Source: Coleofasciculus sp. FACHB-T130 (GTDB lineage: Bacteria; Cyanobacteriota; Cyanobacteriia; Cyanobacteriales; FACHB-T130). From it: a DNA stretch of 64,000 nucleotides. Location of the stretch: positions 1 through 64,000 of the forward strand of contig NZ_JACJOG010000023.1 of NCBI RefSeq assembly GCF_014695375.1, given 5' to 3'. The notes under the pieces were generated by a model. The model had not been told where the DNA came from. It was given only the letters and a program-made list of their open reading frames with translations, and did not search any database. The translations under genes and the position numbers were made by a program. Shown one piece after another: positions 56,732 through 64,000 of this stretch; within the stretch, counting starts at the first letter, position 1, and each line of letters begins with the position of its first letter.

Positions 56732-57758
56732 TGTCGGATTTTCGCTCTTTAACTATTCTGATATCTTGCAGCCTAACAGACGATTGCATCTATCCTTGGT
56801 TAGCTCCCCTTCGGCTATCTGCTAAGTATAAATACTGGCTCTAGATTTGCCTAAAACCGTCGAAAGGTTTCTCCAGAAGCTTCCCGATGAGAGTAAATTG
56901 CCCAAAGGCTTGAATAAGGCTTTACCAATACTTACCAATACCAACCAAGTCCGCCCAGCTCTTTGAGAGGCGCTTCGCGCTTCGGAAACTCAATTTAGCC
57001 TGCCTCACTGGCTTTGTTTCGATAAAAGCTCTCACAACTTCCGCCCCTTTGTCCTGAACGAGGCATTACGCATAAGTCCCGGCTTGTTGTCTTCCTGATG
57101 CTTCTCCCGTACAGATGCGCCCTTGGGTTCTCAGTTTGAGGGTGAAGTATTCGTGCCTTTTACAAGTCACTTCAACCCAAATCTTTCTGCGCCAATGCTT
57201 TACCCCTACATGATTTCAACAGAGGCGGGTAATGCATCGTTCTTCTGAAGAGGGGTAAAAGGGTTGGTGTAGCCGCAACTACAAGTATCGGTAGGTATTT
57301 TGGCGCTCATTACGCTGCACCCAGTTTCTAGCTGCGATCGAGATCACAAAGCTGGAAACAGCCAGTCACATTTGGTGAGCCAATCCCATCACTCAAACTT
57401 GGGGATTTCAAGCAAATATTTGCAGCAATAATGTCACATTTCACTATAGGTTTTTATCACTAGAGAATCTTAATAAAACCTTCACAATTAAAAACATCGA
57501 ATTCAACAAACTAAGATGCAATCTCACATTTATCTACCTCAAGTCATTATCGAACAAGTGATTTATCAAATATTTACTATTAGTCGAATTTTTCGTATGG
57601 CTCAACCAAAGTTGATGTTAACGTTATCCTCTAAATATTTAATTAATATAAGATTTTAATTGAAAATTATTTGATGTTATTCAGTTTACAGCACTGAATA
57701 ATAGATCTGATTTAAAAAAATAATTTCATCATAATTATTTCAAAACGATAAAAATTTT
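56732..57758. other. 1-kb region without a supportable gene
   Basis: This is one of the longest gene-poor stretches in the window. The minus strand from about 57220 to 57080 keeps a short open run (WVEVTCKRHEYFTLKLRTQG) that may be a relic, but I cannot name its family. AT content rises strongly after 57400. Confidence 0.45.
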
Positions 57759-57938
57759 ATGAGTCATCTACTACTAAAAGCTACAGGAATATTCATCTTT
57801 ATATTTGGGTTACAACTGCTCAATATTCAATTGAACTTTAGCGTCAGAACTCCCAATAATACTACACAAAATCAAACCTACAAACCCCCAAATCTAGGAT
57901 TCTCGGACGATAATAGTCAAGGCGCAGGAACCCGCTAA
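57759..57938 (+). pseudogene. Truncated DUF928-like secreted protein (N-terminus only)
   Basis: The 59-codon frame has a hydrophobic leader (LLLKATGIFIFIFGLQLL) and then YKPPNLGFSDDNSQGAGTR before a stop. DUF928 proteins of cyanobacteria typically begin with a leader and a PPxxG...GGGTR segment before the folded domain. Here the reading stops exactly after GAGTR and no domain follows. It could instead be a genuine short secreted peptide. Confidence 0.42.
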
Positions 57939-58207
57939 CGACAAGAGAATGCCTCCCTCACCTCAAACTGAGTATTAAATAGACGCTCATCGGCTGAAAA
58001 CCCACAAGTCCTTCAGTAAGAGTAAAAATAGGGTTCTTTCGCTTCAAGAGAACTTTTGCCACAAGCAGCCTGATTCGTATCGCTTATTACTGCAAACGAG
58101 CGGTATTACTCCAACAAACAAAAATTAATAACTAAAAACTAAATACACCACGGGGCAGATGCATGAGTTATCGTGGGGAGAAACTGGCGCTCACAAGACG
58201 GGTGAAT

Positions 58208-59983
58208 ATGAGAAAGCTTTTGATAGCGTGCTTGTTTTTATTGGGGGTAGGTTTTGCCCTGTTTAACTTCAAAGGACTGGCAGCACAAGGTGAGTTTGAC
58301 TCGATTGTGCTGGATTTCCGCGAAGACGTACCAGCAGAGGTGGTGCAAGAACAGGTGCGATCGCTTGGCGCTCAGTATAACAGCGAATTTTCCGAGTCAG
58401 ATCAGTTGTATATCATTAAAGGCGATCGCAACCTGCTGAAAACTCTAAAAAAATCGCCTTTAGCCAAAAAAACCGAATATATTGAACCGAATTATGTCTA
58501 CAAAGCTCTGGAAGTCCCCAACGACCCAGAGTACAGCAAACAGTGGAACCTACGGAGTATCAACGTAGAATCTGCTTGGGACGAAACCAAAGGCGCAGGG
58601 ATGACAGTTGCCGTCATTGACACCGGCATCAGTCGCGTTCCTGACCTGAAAGATACCAAGTTTGTCCAAGGCTACGACTTTGTTAACAACCGAGACCAAG
58701 CAGACGACGACAACGGGCACGGCACCCACGTTGGCGGTACTGTTGCCCAAGCCACCAATAATGGCTATGGCGTCGCGGGTATTGCTTACGAAGCCAGCCT
58801 TATGCCTTTGAAAGTGTTGAGTGCAGAAGGCGGCGGCACCGTTGCCGATATTGCTGAAGCCATCAAATTTGCTGCCGATAACGGTGCTGATGTCATTAAC
58901 ATGAGCTTGGGCGGTGGTGGCGAAAGTCAGGTAATGCAAGAAGCGATTGATTATGCCTACAACAAAGGCGTCGTCATCGTAGCCGCAGCAGGAAACTCTA
59001 ATGAGAATTCTGCCTCCTACCCAGCTCGATATCCCCACGTTATCGGTGTTTCAGCAATTGATTCTGCCGGTGAAAAAGCCTTTTACTCCAGCTATGGTGC
59101 TGGTGTGGATATCTCAGCCCCTGGTGGTGCAATCACCGAAGAAAATCCATCGGGTGGGATTCTGCAAGAGACCATTAGTTATGACGAAAACGGGAAGCTC
59201 ATCCCCACTTTTGCTGCCTTCCAAGGCACCAGTATGGCGTCTCCCCACGTTGCCGGTGTCGCCGCTTTAGTGAAAGCCTCTGGCGTAACCGAACCGGAGG
59301 AAGTATTGGGTGTCCTCAAAAAGTCGGCACGGGTAATTTCAGATGACGCTCTCAACTACTTTGGTGCCGGTCATCTCGATGCTTCTGCGGCTGTAAAACT
59401 GGCGGTACGCGGGCAAATTACCTTCCGCGACTTCTTCCGCTGGTTGCGCGATAATGGCTATCTCAATCCTCGCTTCTGGATTGATGGCGGTGCGGTGGCA
59501 CTGTTACCTAAGATTGCGATGGTATTAGGTTCTTATGTCCTTGCCTGGTTCTTGCGGAATTATTTCCCCTTTGGCTGGAGTTGGTCGCTAACCAGCGGTT
59601 TAGTTGCCGGGAGTTCTGGATTATTCTTCCTGCGCGGCTTCTATATTTTCGATCTTCCTCAGTGGCCTTTCCGGATGATGGGCAGTTCGATTCCCGAACT
59701 GGGCAATACGATTCAAGGCAGTGGTTTATTGAATCCCATCTTCGCCAGCGTGTTGATTCCTTTTGCATTAATCGCCTTGCTACTGGGACACCGCAGTTGG
59801 AAGTGGTTTGCGATCGGCTCGACCTTGGGCGTGGCATCCTGTTTATTAGTGAGTGCCGTAGCAGATCCGGCGATGTTGTGGTTAGGTCATGGCGCGATCG
59901 CTAGGCTATTCCTAATTACTAATGCCCTCCTGTGTATCGGACTCGCCTATTTATCCAGCAAAGGAGAAGGGCAAACAGCATGA
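58208..59983 (+). CDS. Subtilase (S8) with C-terminal membrane domain
   Basis: From ATG 58208 the protein has 591 residues: a signal or anchor helix (KLLIACLFLLGVGFALF), a propeptide-like domain up to EPNYVYKALE, and a subtilisin domain with Asp138 (VIDTG), His171 (GHGTHVGG) and Ser342 (GTSMASPH). After residue 400 a segment FRDFFRWLRDNGY leads to four or five membrane helices (about 425-585). A multi-pass tail is unusual for a subtilase and would fix the protease at the membrane. Its stop overlaps the next start as ATGA, so the two are translationally coupled. An upstream ATG at 58163 is also in frame. Confidence 0.92.
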   Translation: MRKLLIACLFLLGVGFALFNFKGLAAQGEFDSIVLDFREDVPAEVVQEQVRSLGAQYNSEFSESDQLYIIKGDRNLLKTLKKSPLAKKTEYIEPNYVYKALEVPNDPEYSKQWNLRSINVESAWDETKGAGMTVAVIDTGISRVPDLKDTKFVQGYDFVNNRDQADDDNGHGTHVGGTVAQATNNGYGVAGIAYEASLMPLKVLSAEGGGTVADIAEAIKFAADNGADVINMSLGGGGESQVMQEAIDYAYNKGVVIVAAAGNSNENSASYPARYPHVIGVSAIDSAGEKAFYSSYGAGVDISAPGGAITEENPSGGILQETISYDENGKLIPTFAAFQGTSMASPHVAGVAALVKASGVTEPEEVLGVLKKSARVISDDALNYFGAGHLDASAAVKLAVRGQITFRDFFRWLRDNGYLNPRFWIDGGAVALLPKIAMVLGSYVLAWFLRNYFPFGWSWSLTSGLVAGSSGLFFLRGFYIFDLPQWPFRMMGSSIPELGNTIQGSGLLNPIFASVLIPFALIALLLGHRSWKWFAIGSTLGVASCLLVSAVADPAMLWLGHGAIARLFLITNALLCIGLAYLSSKGEGQTA

Positions 59984-60210
59984 GCATCAGCGTAGAAGGC
60001 ACTATCGAACGCAAGGGGCTTGGTCCAGGCACCTGGGCGCTAGTCACACAAGAGGGTGAAACCTACGAACTCCACAAAGCTCCAGAAGATTTACGCAAAT
60101 CGGGACTCAAAGTGAAAGTCAAAGGTGAGGTGCGAAAGGACGTGATGACCTTCGCGATGATTGGCCCAGTTCTAGAAGTTAAATCTTTTGAGGAAGTCAG
60201 TTCGGATTAG
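59980..60210 (+). CDS. Small OB-fold-like protein coupled to the subtilase
   Basis: The 76-residue protein (MSISVEGTIERKGLGPGTW) has a beta-rich pattern, EGETYELHKAPEDLRKSGLK and VKGEVRKDVMTFAMIGPVLE, that resembles a small OB-like barrel. Its ATG overlaps the subtilase stop by four bases, implying a linked role, perhaps as regulator or inhibitor; that is inference. No signal peptide, so it is cytoplasmic. Confidence 0.7.
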   Translation: MSISVEGTIERKGLGPGTWALVTQEGETYELHKAPEDLRKSGLKVKVKGEVRKDVMTFAMIGPVLEVKSFEEVSSD

Positions 60211-60414
60211 CCATGAGCGCTTAGCGGTTGGTCATTCGTTAACAGCGAATGAGCGATCGCTAATCTGCCTTCTGCTTCTTGTTATTTCTAGCACAGTGGC
60301 TCTCCCATCGCGGGGTTGAGGGATGGAAATGCCAAGCAACTTGTGTCAGTTCCCCCCTAACCCGCCTTTGAAGCCGGGAGAAATCCAGAAAGTCTTACAC
60401 CGCCTAACGAACCG

Positions 60415-60546
60415 AAAAAAAAATCCCCGGCTCAAACCGGTGAGCCAGGGGATGTCAATCAGGGTGCATCTACCAATCTACTCTTCTAAAGGATTCCTCA
60501 ACTATCCGGATTAAGTTGGGGTAAATTTAACGATTAAATTAGAATA
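60415..60546 (-). ncRNA. Candidate minus-strand small RNA with terminator
   Basis: On the minus strand a GC-rich stem (TCCCC-TGGCTCA over TGAGCC-GGGGA) with a loop is followed by nine T, a textbook intrinsic terminator (60415-60453). No minus-strand gene ends here: the closest is over 2.9 kb upstream, beyond a plus-strand gene. Just upstream a second stem (60496-60503 with 60514-60521) and an AT-rich TATTCTAAT segment near 60540 could be the body and promoter. Confidence 0.42.
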
Positions 60547-60729
60547 AATAGAAATTTTCTCTCCCTTTCCCGGAATCCATCAACGGCATCAGCGTTCAAG
60601 AAAACGAAACTGCCCTTCATGGAAACTTTAAGTAACTTGAATCTATCTAGGAAGAAAGGGAAACAGTTCCTCCTCCAGGTAAGAAAAGCAGCTAGAAGGT
60701 TCTAACTGAAGCAGGAGTGCATAGCAGCA

Positions 60730-63279
60730 GTGGCTCAGGAATTTCATATCTCTGTAAATCCCTTAGGGGAAAGTAAATATTGGGTGCGGACAGAATGGGT
60801 TGCCGCACCGGGTGCCGTCCCATTTGCCGAAGAGCAGGTAACGTGGCAAGTAGAGGATTGGTTAGCTCAGGCGAGGCACCTGATGAATGACCCTTTGCTG
60901 ATGGCTTTGTCTCCCAGCGATATTTCTCGCTCGGGTTCCCCGAACCGAGAAGCCACCCAATCTTCCCTTAACTTGGTGGCGCTGGGGCAGCAGATGTACG
61001 ATGCTTTGTTCCAAGGAACGCTGCGAGATAGTTGGATGATCGCGCAAGCGATCGCTCAAGATCGGCAAGAAGTATTGCGGCTGCGCTTGGGATTAAAAGA
61101 TAGTCGCTTACTGAGCTTACCTTGGGAAGTATTGCACGATGGCGATCGCCCCTTGGCAACTGGAACCGATGTTGCCTTCTCCCGCTACCAGATGAGTACA
61201 AGGTTGAGAAGTCCCACCGTTTCGTTAGGTTCTGGGTCAAATCAACCGGCGGTGCGAATCTTGATGGCGATCGCTGCCCCCAACGACCAGGAAAGTTTGG
61301 CGCTCAAACAAGAAGTCAGCCACCTGCAAGCAGAACTGAGTCACCGTTCCCGGAATGGCTTACCCGAAATTCAACTCACTGTTCTGGAGCAACCCGGTAC
61401 GGAGCAGCTGACGCACGAGCTGGAACAAGGTCAATATCAAGTTTTCCACTACGCAGGTCATAGCGACCAAGGAGCCTACGGCGGCAATCTCTACCTCGTA
61501 AGCCGCCAAACCGGGCTGACGGAGATGTTAAGCGGAGATGACTTAGCGGGGTTGCTCGTCAATAACGGCATCCAGCTCGCAGTGTTTAACTCCTGTCGGG
61601 GCGCTCATACCGCCGCTTCAGCTCCCAGCGACGGTGCCGCAGAGGGAAATTTGGCAGAAGCGCTGGTCAAACGCGGCATCAAGAGCGTGCTGGCAATGGC
61701 AGAACGCATTCCGGATCAAGTCGCTTTGACCTTGGCACGGCGGTTTTACGGCAATCTGAATCAAGGTTATCCGATTGACCTCAGCCTGAGCCGAGCGCGG
61801 CAAAGTTTAATTTCTACTTACGGTTCTCGCCAGCTTTACTGGGCTTTACCGATCCTCTATCTTCACCCGGAATTTGACGGTTACTTGACACCAGGTCATC
61901 ATGCCATCAATGCCAAAGCAGAGCGACTTCAGTTGCCTGACGCTTCTGGGGCAGACATTGCTTGGGGAGGAATGCTGAATCCTCTCTCTAGGGAGGAAGA
62001 AGCGGTCTTCACGGCAGCGCCGACTGGATCTCGATCCGGTTTCTTAACCACCGACGAGGCTTTAGACTCCTTAGAGGATGACTTCTACGGGGATGACGAT
62101 CCCGACTGGACCGATCCGGTTGATGATTTGGAGTATGACGATATTGGCTACGAAGACGACTCGGCTTTGGTTGCGGATCTGTTTCGCCAGCTAAAGCCTG
62201 AAGTAGCAGCAGAGACACCGAGGGAAACTGAGGTAGACCAGACAAGGGACAGACCTGTAGAAAGAGAAAATCAGACAACGATCGCCCCTCACCCGCCCAG
62301 CGAGTCGAAAACCCCCCCCCAACCCGTCGCCGCAGCGATCGCTGCTGAGTCAGCAACGAAAAACGCGGGATCGGGAGAATCGCTACTGGGATATGCCGCC
62401 GGGAACCCCCGGCTGCGATTTTGGCAGCGTGGTGAAGGGAAGAAGGGACAGCGACAAGGCAAGCGTGCCCCACTGATTTTGCTGGCGTTAGGCTCGACGA
62501 TGGCGATCGCGCTTTTGGGTTTCTGGTTCTTGCAACGTCGTCCGCAACCTTCAGACTTGTTGTTCTCTCAGGAGAATACCTCAACCTCCCTTCCGGCGCT
62601 CCCTAGCCCCAATCTCAAAAATGTCAATCTCCAGAAAGCCAATACCCCGACTGTCACGGCGATCGCCATTGAACAATTCAGTCAAAATAACTTATCCGCC
62701 GCCGGGGTGGCTGTAGAAGAATTGCTGAACCGAGGAGCGTTACAGCAAGCCCAAGGAGCGCTTGACAACGTTAACAAACAGAAAATCGACGATCCAGCCA
62801 TCAGCTTCCTGAGAGGGCGTCTGGCGTGGCAGTCTGTTCAAACTGGCAGCAAGGATTACAGTTTGGATGATGCCCGTCGATTTTGGGAGCAAGCGGTCAA
62901 AAAGCAACCCAAATCTGCTAAATACCTGAATGCCCTAGGGTTTGCCTACTACTTAGAAGGGAATCTCGATCGTGCTAACCAAATTTGGTTTGATGCTTTT
63001 TACTTGATAGAAGAAAAGCAAGCGACTGTTGCCGGATCGGTTGCCCAACAAGAAGCTTTGACTACTTATGCAGGATTAGCAATTGGGCTGACAAAATTAG
63101 CTGCATCTCAACCTGCTGATAAGCAAGCAAAACTTTTGGATGAAGCCCGGAAGCTCCGACAAAAGGCGATCTCAGAAGACCCGGTTAACTTCCAACCGGA
63201 GGCCCTAAGTAAAAACTGGCTCTGGACAGAAAAAGCAATTAAAGACTGGCGATCGCTACTTTCGACAAGTCAAAAGTAA
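60730..63279 (+). CDS. CHAT-domain protein with membrane helix and TPR tail
   Basis: The 849-residue protein has an N-terminal CHAT domain (about 90-390), the caspase-like family called caspase HetF associated with TPRs. The dyad is His244 in HYAGHSDQG and Cys289 in VFNSCRGAH. A very acidic segment (DDFYGDDDPDWTDPVDDLEY) and a Pro-rich linker follow, then one membrane helix (about 580-602, LILLALGSTMAIALLGFWF) and a C-terminal helical region with TPR-like repeats (ARRFWEQAVKKQPKSAKY, LNALGFAYYLEGNLDRANQ). Predicted start GTG. It is likely a membrane-tethered protease or scaffold in stress or cell-fate control. Confidence 0.88.
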   Translation: MAQEFHISVNPLGESKYWVRTEWVAAPGAVPFAEEQVTWQVEDWLAQARHLMNDPLLMALSPSDISRSGSPNREATQSSLNLVALGQQMYDALFQGTLRDSWMIAQAIAQDRQEVLRLRLGLKDSRLLSLPWEVLHDGDRPLATGTDVAFSRYQMSTRLRSPTVSLGSGSNQPAVRILMAIAAPNDQESLALKQEVSHLQAELSHRSRNGLPEIQLTVLEQPGTEQLTHELEQGQYQVFHYAGHSDQGAYGGNLYLVSRQTGLTEMLSGDDLAGLLVNNGIQLAVFNSCRGAHTAASAPSDGAAEGNLAEALVKRGIKSVLAMAERIPDQVALTLARRFYGNLNQGYPIDLSLSRARQSLISTYGSRQLYWALPILYLHPEFDGYLTPGHHAINAKAERLQLPDASGADIAWGGMLNPLSREEEAVFTAAPTGSRSGFLTTDEALDSLEDDFYGDDDPDWTDPVDDLEYDDIGYEDDSALVADLFRQLKPEVAAETPRETEVDQTRDRPVERENQTTIAPHPPSESKTPPQPVAAAIAAESATKNAGSGESLLGYAAGNPRLRFWQRGEGKKGQRQGKRAPLILLALGSTMAIALLGFWFLQRRPQPSDLLFSQENTSTSLPALPSPNLKNVNLQKANTPTVTAIAIEQFSQNNLSAAGVAVEELLNRGALQQAQGALDNVNKQKIDDPAISFLRGRLAWQSVQTGSKDYSLDDARRFWEQAVKKQPKSAKYLNALGFAYYLEGNLDRANQIWFDAFYLIEEKQATVAGSVAQQEALTTYAGLAIGLTKLAASQPADKQAKLLDEARKLRQKAISEDPVNFQPEALSKNWLWTEKAIKDWRSLLSTSQK

Positions 63280-63332
63280 TTCCCGAAAAAACATTTACTT
63301 GCACGTTGAATTTTAGTTATTAGTAAAAAAAA

Positions 63333-63374
63333 TTGAGTTTTGAATTAAGGATTTTTTTCTAACTCAAAACTCAA
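63333..63374. terminator. Hairpin between convergent genes
   Basis: TTGAGTTTTGA (63333-63343) pairs with TCAAAACTCAA (63364-63374), flanked by A and T runs on both sides. It can serve both the CHAT gene and the facing membrane protein gene. Confidence 0.6.
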
Positions 63375-63388
63375 AACTTTTATACTAA

Positions 63389-64000
63389 TTACTTTTTGAG
63401 CAACGCAGAAAGAGACTGTCGCTTTCGCAGATCCATAATTTCTGCCAGACTATCCTCGCCCCAATCCAGAGGATGATTTTCTTCTGGAGGCACCACCGTT
63501 ACCTCAGTCATCCCATAATTTGTCATCATTAGGGGCACTTCTTGAGGTTTAGAGAAGCCTTCTGCCGGTTGTGGCGGCATGGGACGACGCTTTTGCTTTT
63601 GAGTCGGGCGGCGTTGTTTTTTGCGGACGCTTGCAGTCGGCTTTGACCGTTTGAGAGATTTACGCTGCGGTGAACGACTCAGGTTTAGCGCTATCAACAG
63701 CGTTCCAGTGACAAAGCCCAAGGCGATCGCACCATACAACCACCGTGGCACTTCCTGTTGCTTTCGAGCTTCCGGAACTTCCGGCACCGCTGTAAAACCT
63801 GGCAACGGGGTTCCAGATGGCTGACTGGTTGTGAAGCTTGGCAGTAGTGATGTCTCTGGTTCTGGAACCGTCGTTTCGGCAGGCATCGGTTCAACAGATT
63901 TAGATTCCTCCTGCTCGATGGGGCCTGTACTAAATAGACCTAGCGCTGCTACTGCTGCGATGGTAATCATGGACGCCCACAAACCGCCCCAAAAGGCGAG
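63389..64000 (-). CDS. Partial membrane protein of unknown function
   Basis: The frame stays open to the window edge (LAFWGGLWASMITIAAVAAL), so the 5' end is missing. The visible part has two membrane helices (ITIAAVAALGLFS and WLYGAIALGFVTGTLLIALNL) separated by a Pro/Glu/Thr-rich loop. A basic cytoplasmic-like stretch (KRSKPTASVRKKQRRPTQKQ) and a short acidic end (EENHPLDWGEDSLAEIMDL) follow. No family is recognised. Confidence 0.7.
   Translation of the reverse strand, partial: LAFWGGLWASMITIAAVAALGLFSTGPIEQEESKSVEPMPAETTVPEPETSLLPSFTTSQPSGTPLPGFTAVPEVPEARKQQEVPRWLYGAIALGFVTGTLLIALNLSRSPQRKSLKRSKPTASVRKKQRRPTQKQKRRPMPPQPAEGFSKPQEVPLMMTNYGMTEVTVVPPEENHPLDWGEDSLAEIMDLRKRQSLSALLKK

Noticed and set aside
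60323-60514. 63-codon plus-strand frame in the spacer before the CHAT gene.
   Set aside because: It crosses the strong hairpin and a CCCC/GGGG spacer element, with no family features.
62009-62584. 191-codon frame antisense to the CHAT gene.
   Set aside because: Its Arg/Ser/Pro-rich composition is that of a reverse frame of the acidic and Pro-rich linker.

Overview
The window is chromosomal DNA from a cyanobacterium. It carries ndhF and ndhD of the photosynthetic NDH-1 complex, acsF of chlorophyll synthesis, the RuBisCO regulator rbcR, a clpR-clpP pair, a ComFB protein and several cyanobacteria-only families (DUF3181, DUF2996, a truncated DUF928-like gene). The octamer GCGATCGC (HIP1) is scattered through genes and spacers. 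The load of Hanks-type kinases, TPR, CHAT and NB-ARC proteins and of short intergenic repeats suggests a large, probably filamentous, genome; the genus cannot be told from sequence alone. Two tRNA genes are present, Ser-GCU and Arg-ACG. There is no rRNA, no CRISPR array and no intact insertion sequence.

Layout. 0-7.5 kb: tRNA-Ser, an orphan amino-acid-type binding lipoprotein, a secreted beta-barrel protein, a beta-lactamase-fold hydrolase, then a tight NlpC/P60 - glycosyltransferase - MFS operon. 7.5-13 kb: tRNA-Arg, moaC, small conserved proteins, nrtS with a perfect NtcA-type box upstream, murJ, sfsA and nadK. 13-19 kb: two divergent Hanks-type kinases flank a gene made of a 24-bp coding minisatellite; smpB follows. 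19-23 kb: a cation efflux protein, a HAD phosphatase, an ArgRS-like protein without a catalytic core, and a Crp/Fnr regulator. 23-27.5 kb: an operon of a zinc-ribbon kinase, a PstS-like binding protein and a type I binding protein, the last two sharing nearly the same membrane anchor. 27.5-34.4 kb: rbcR, an NnrU/Z-ISO-like gene, a thioredoxin, ndhF and ndhD. 34.4-43 kb: a PAS/GAF histidine kinase, acsF, a TM2 protein, an NdhV-like DUF2996 protein, thrC with a ubiquitin-fold partner, moaD and comFB. 43-50 kb: an NB-ARC ATPase, a kinase fused to a binding protein, a dead PstS-like gene, an active-site-less rhomboid and hemW. 50-64 kb: PIN/TRAM and vWA proteins, clpR-clpP, a J-domain protein, a decayed IS630 transposase, long gene-poor DNA with two candidate small RNAs, a membrane-anchored subtilase, a CHAT protein and a partial membrane protein.

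The most interesting theme is a two-locus kinase/solute-receptor system. At 23.4-27.4 kb a zinc-ribbon Hanks kinase is encoded just upstream of two membrane-anchored periplasmic binding proteins. At 44.6-47.1 kb the same kinase type is fused through one membrane helix to the same TPR plus type I binding module, and a broken PstS-like gene lies directly behind it. This fusion logic predicts that the separate proteins work together as a transmembrane solute-sensing kinase.
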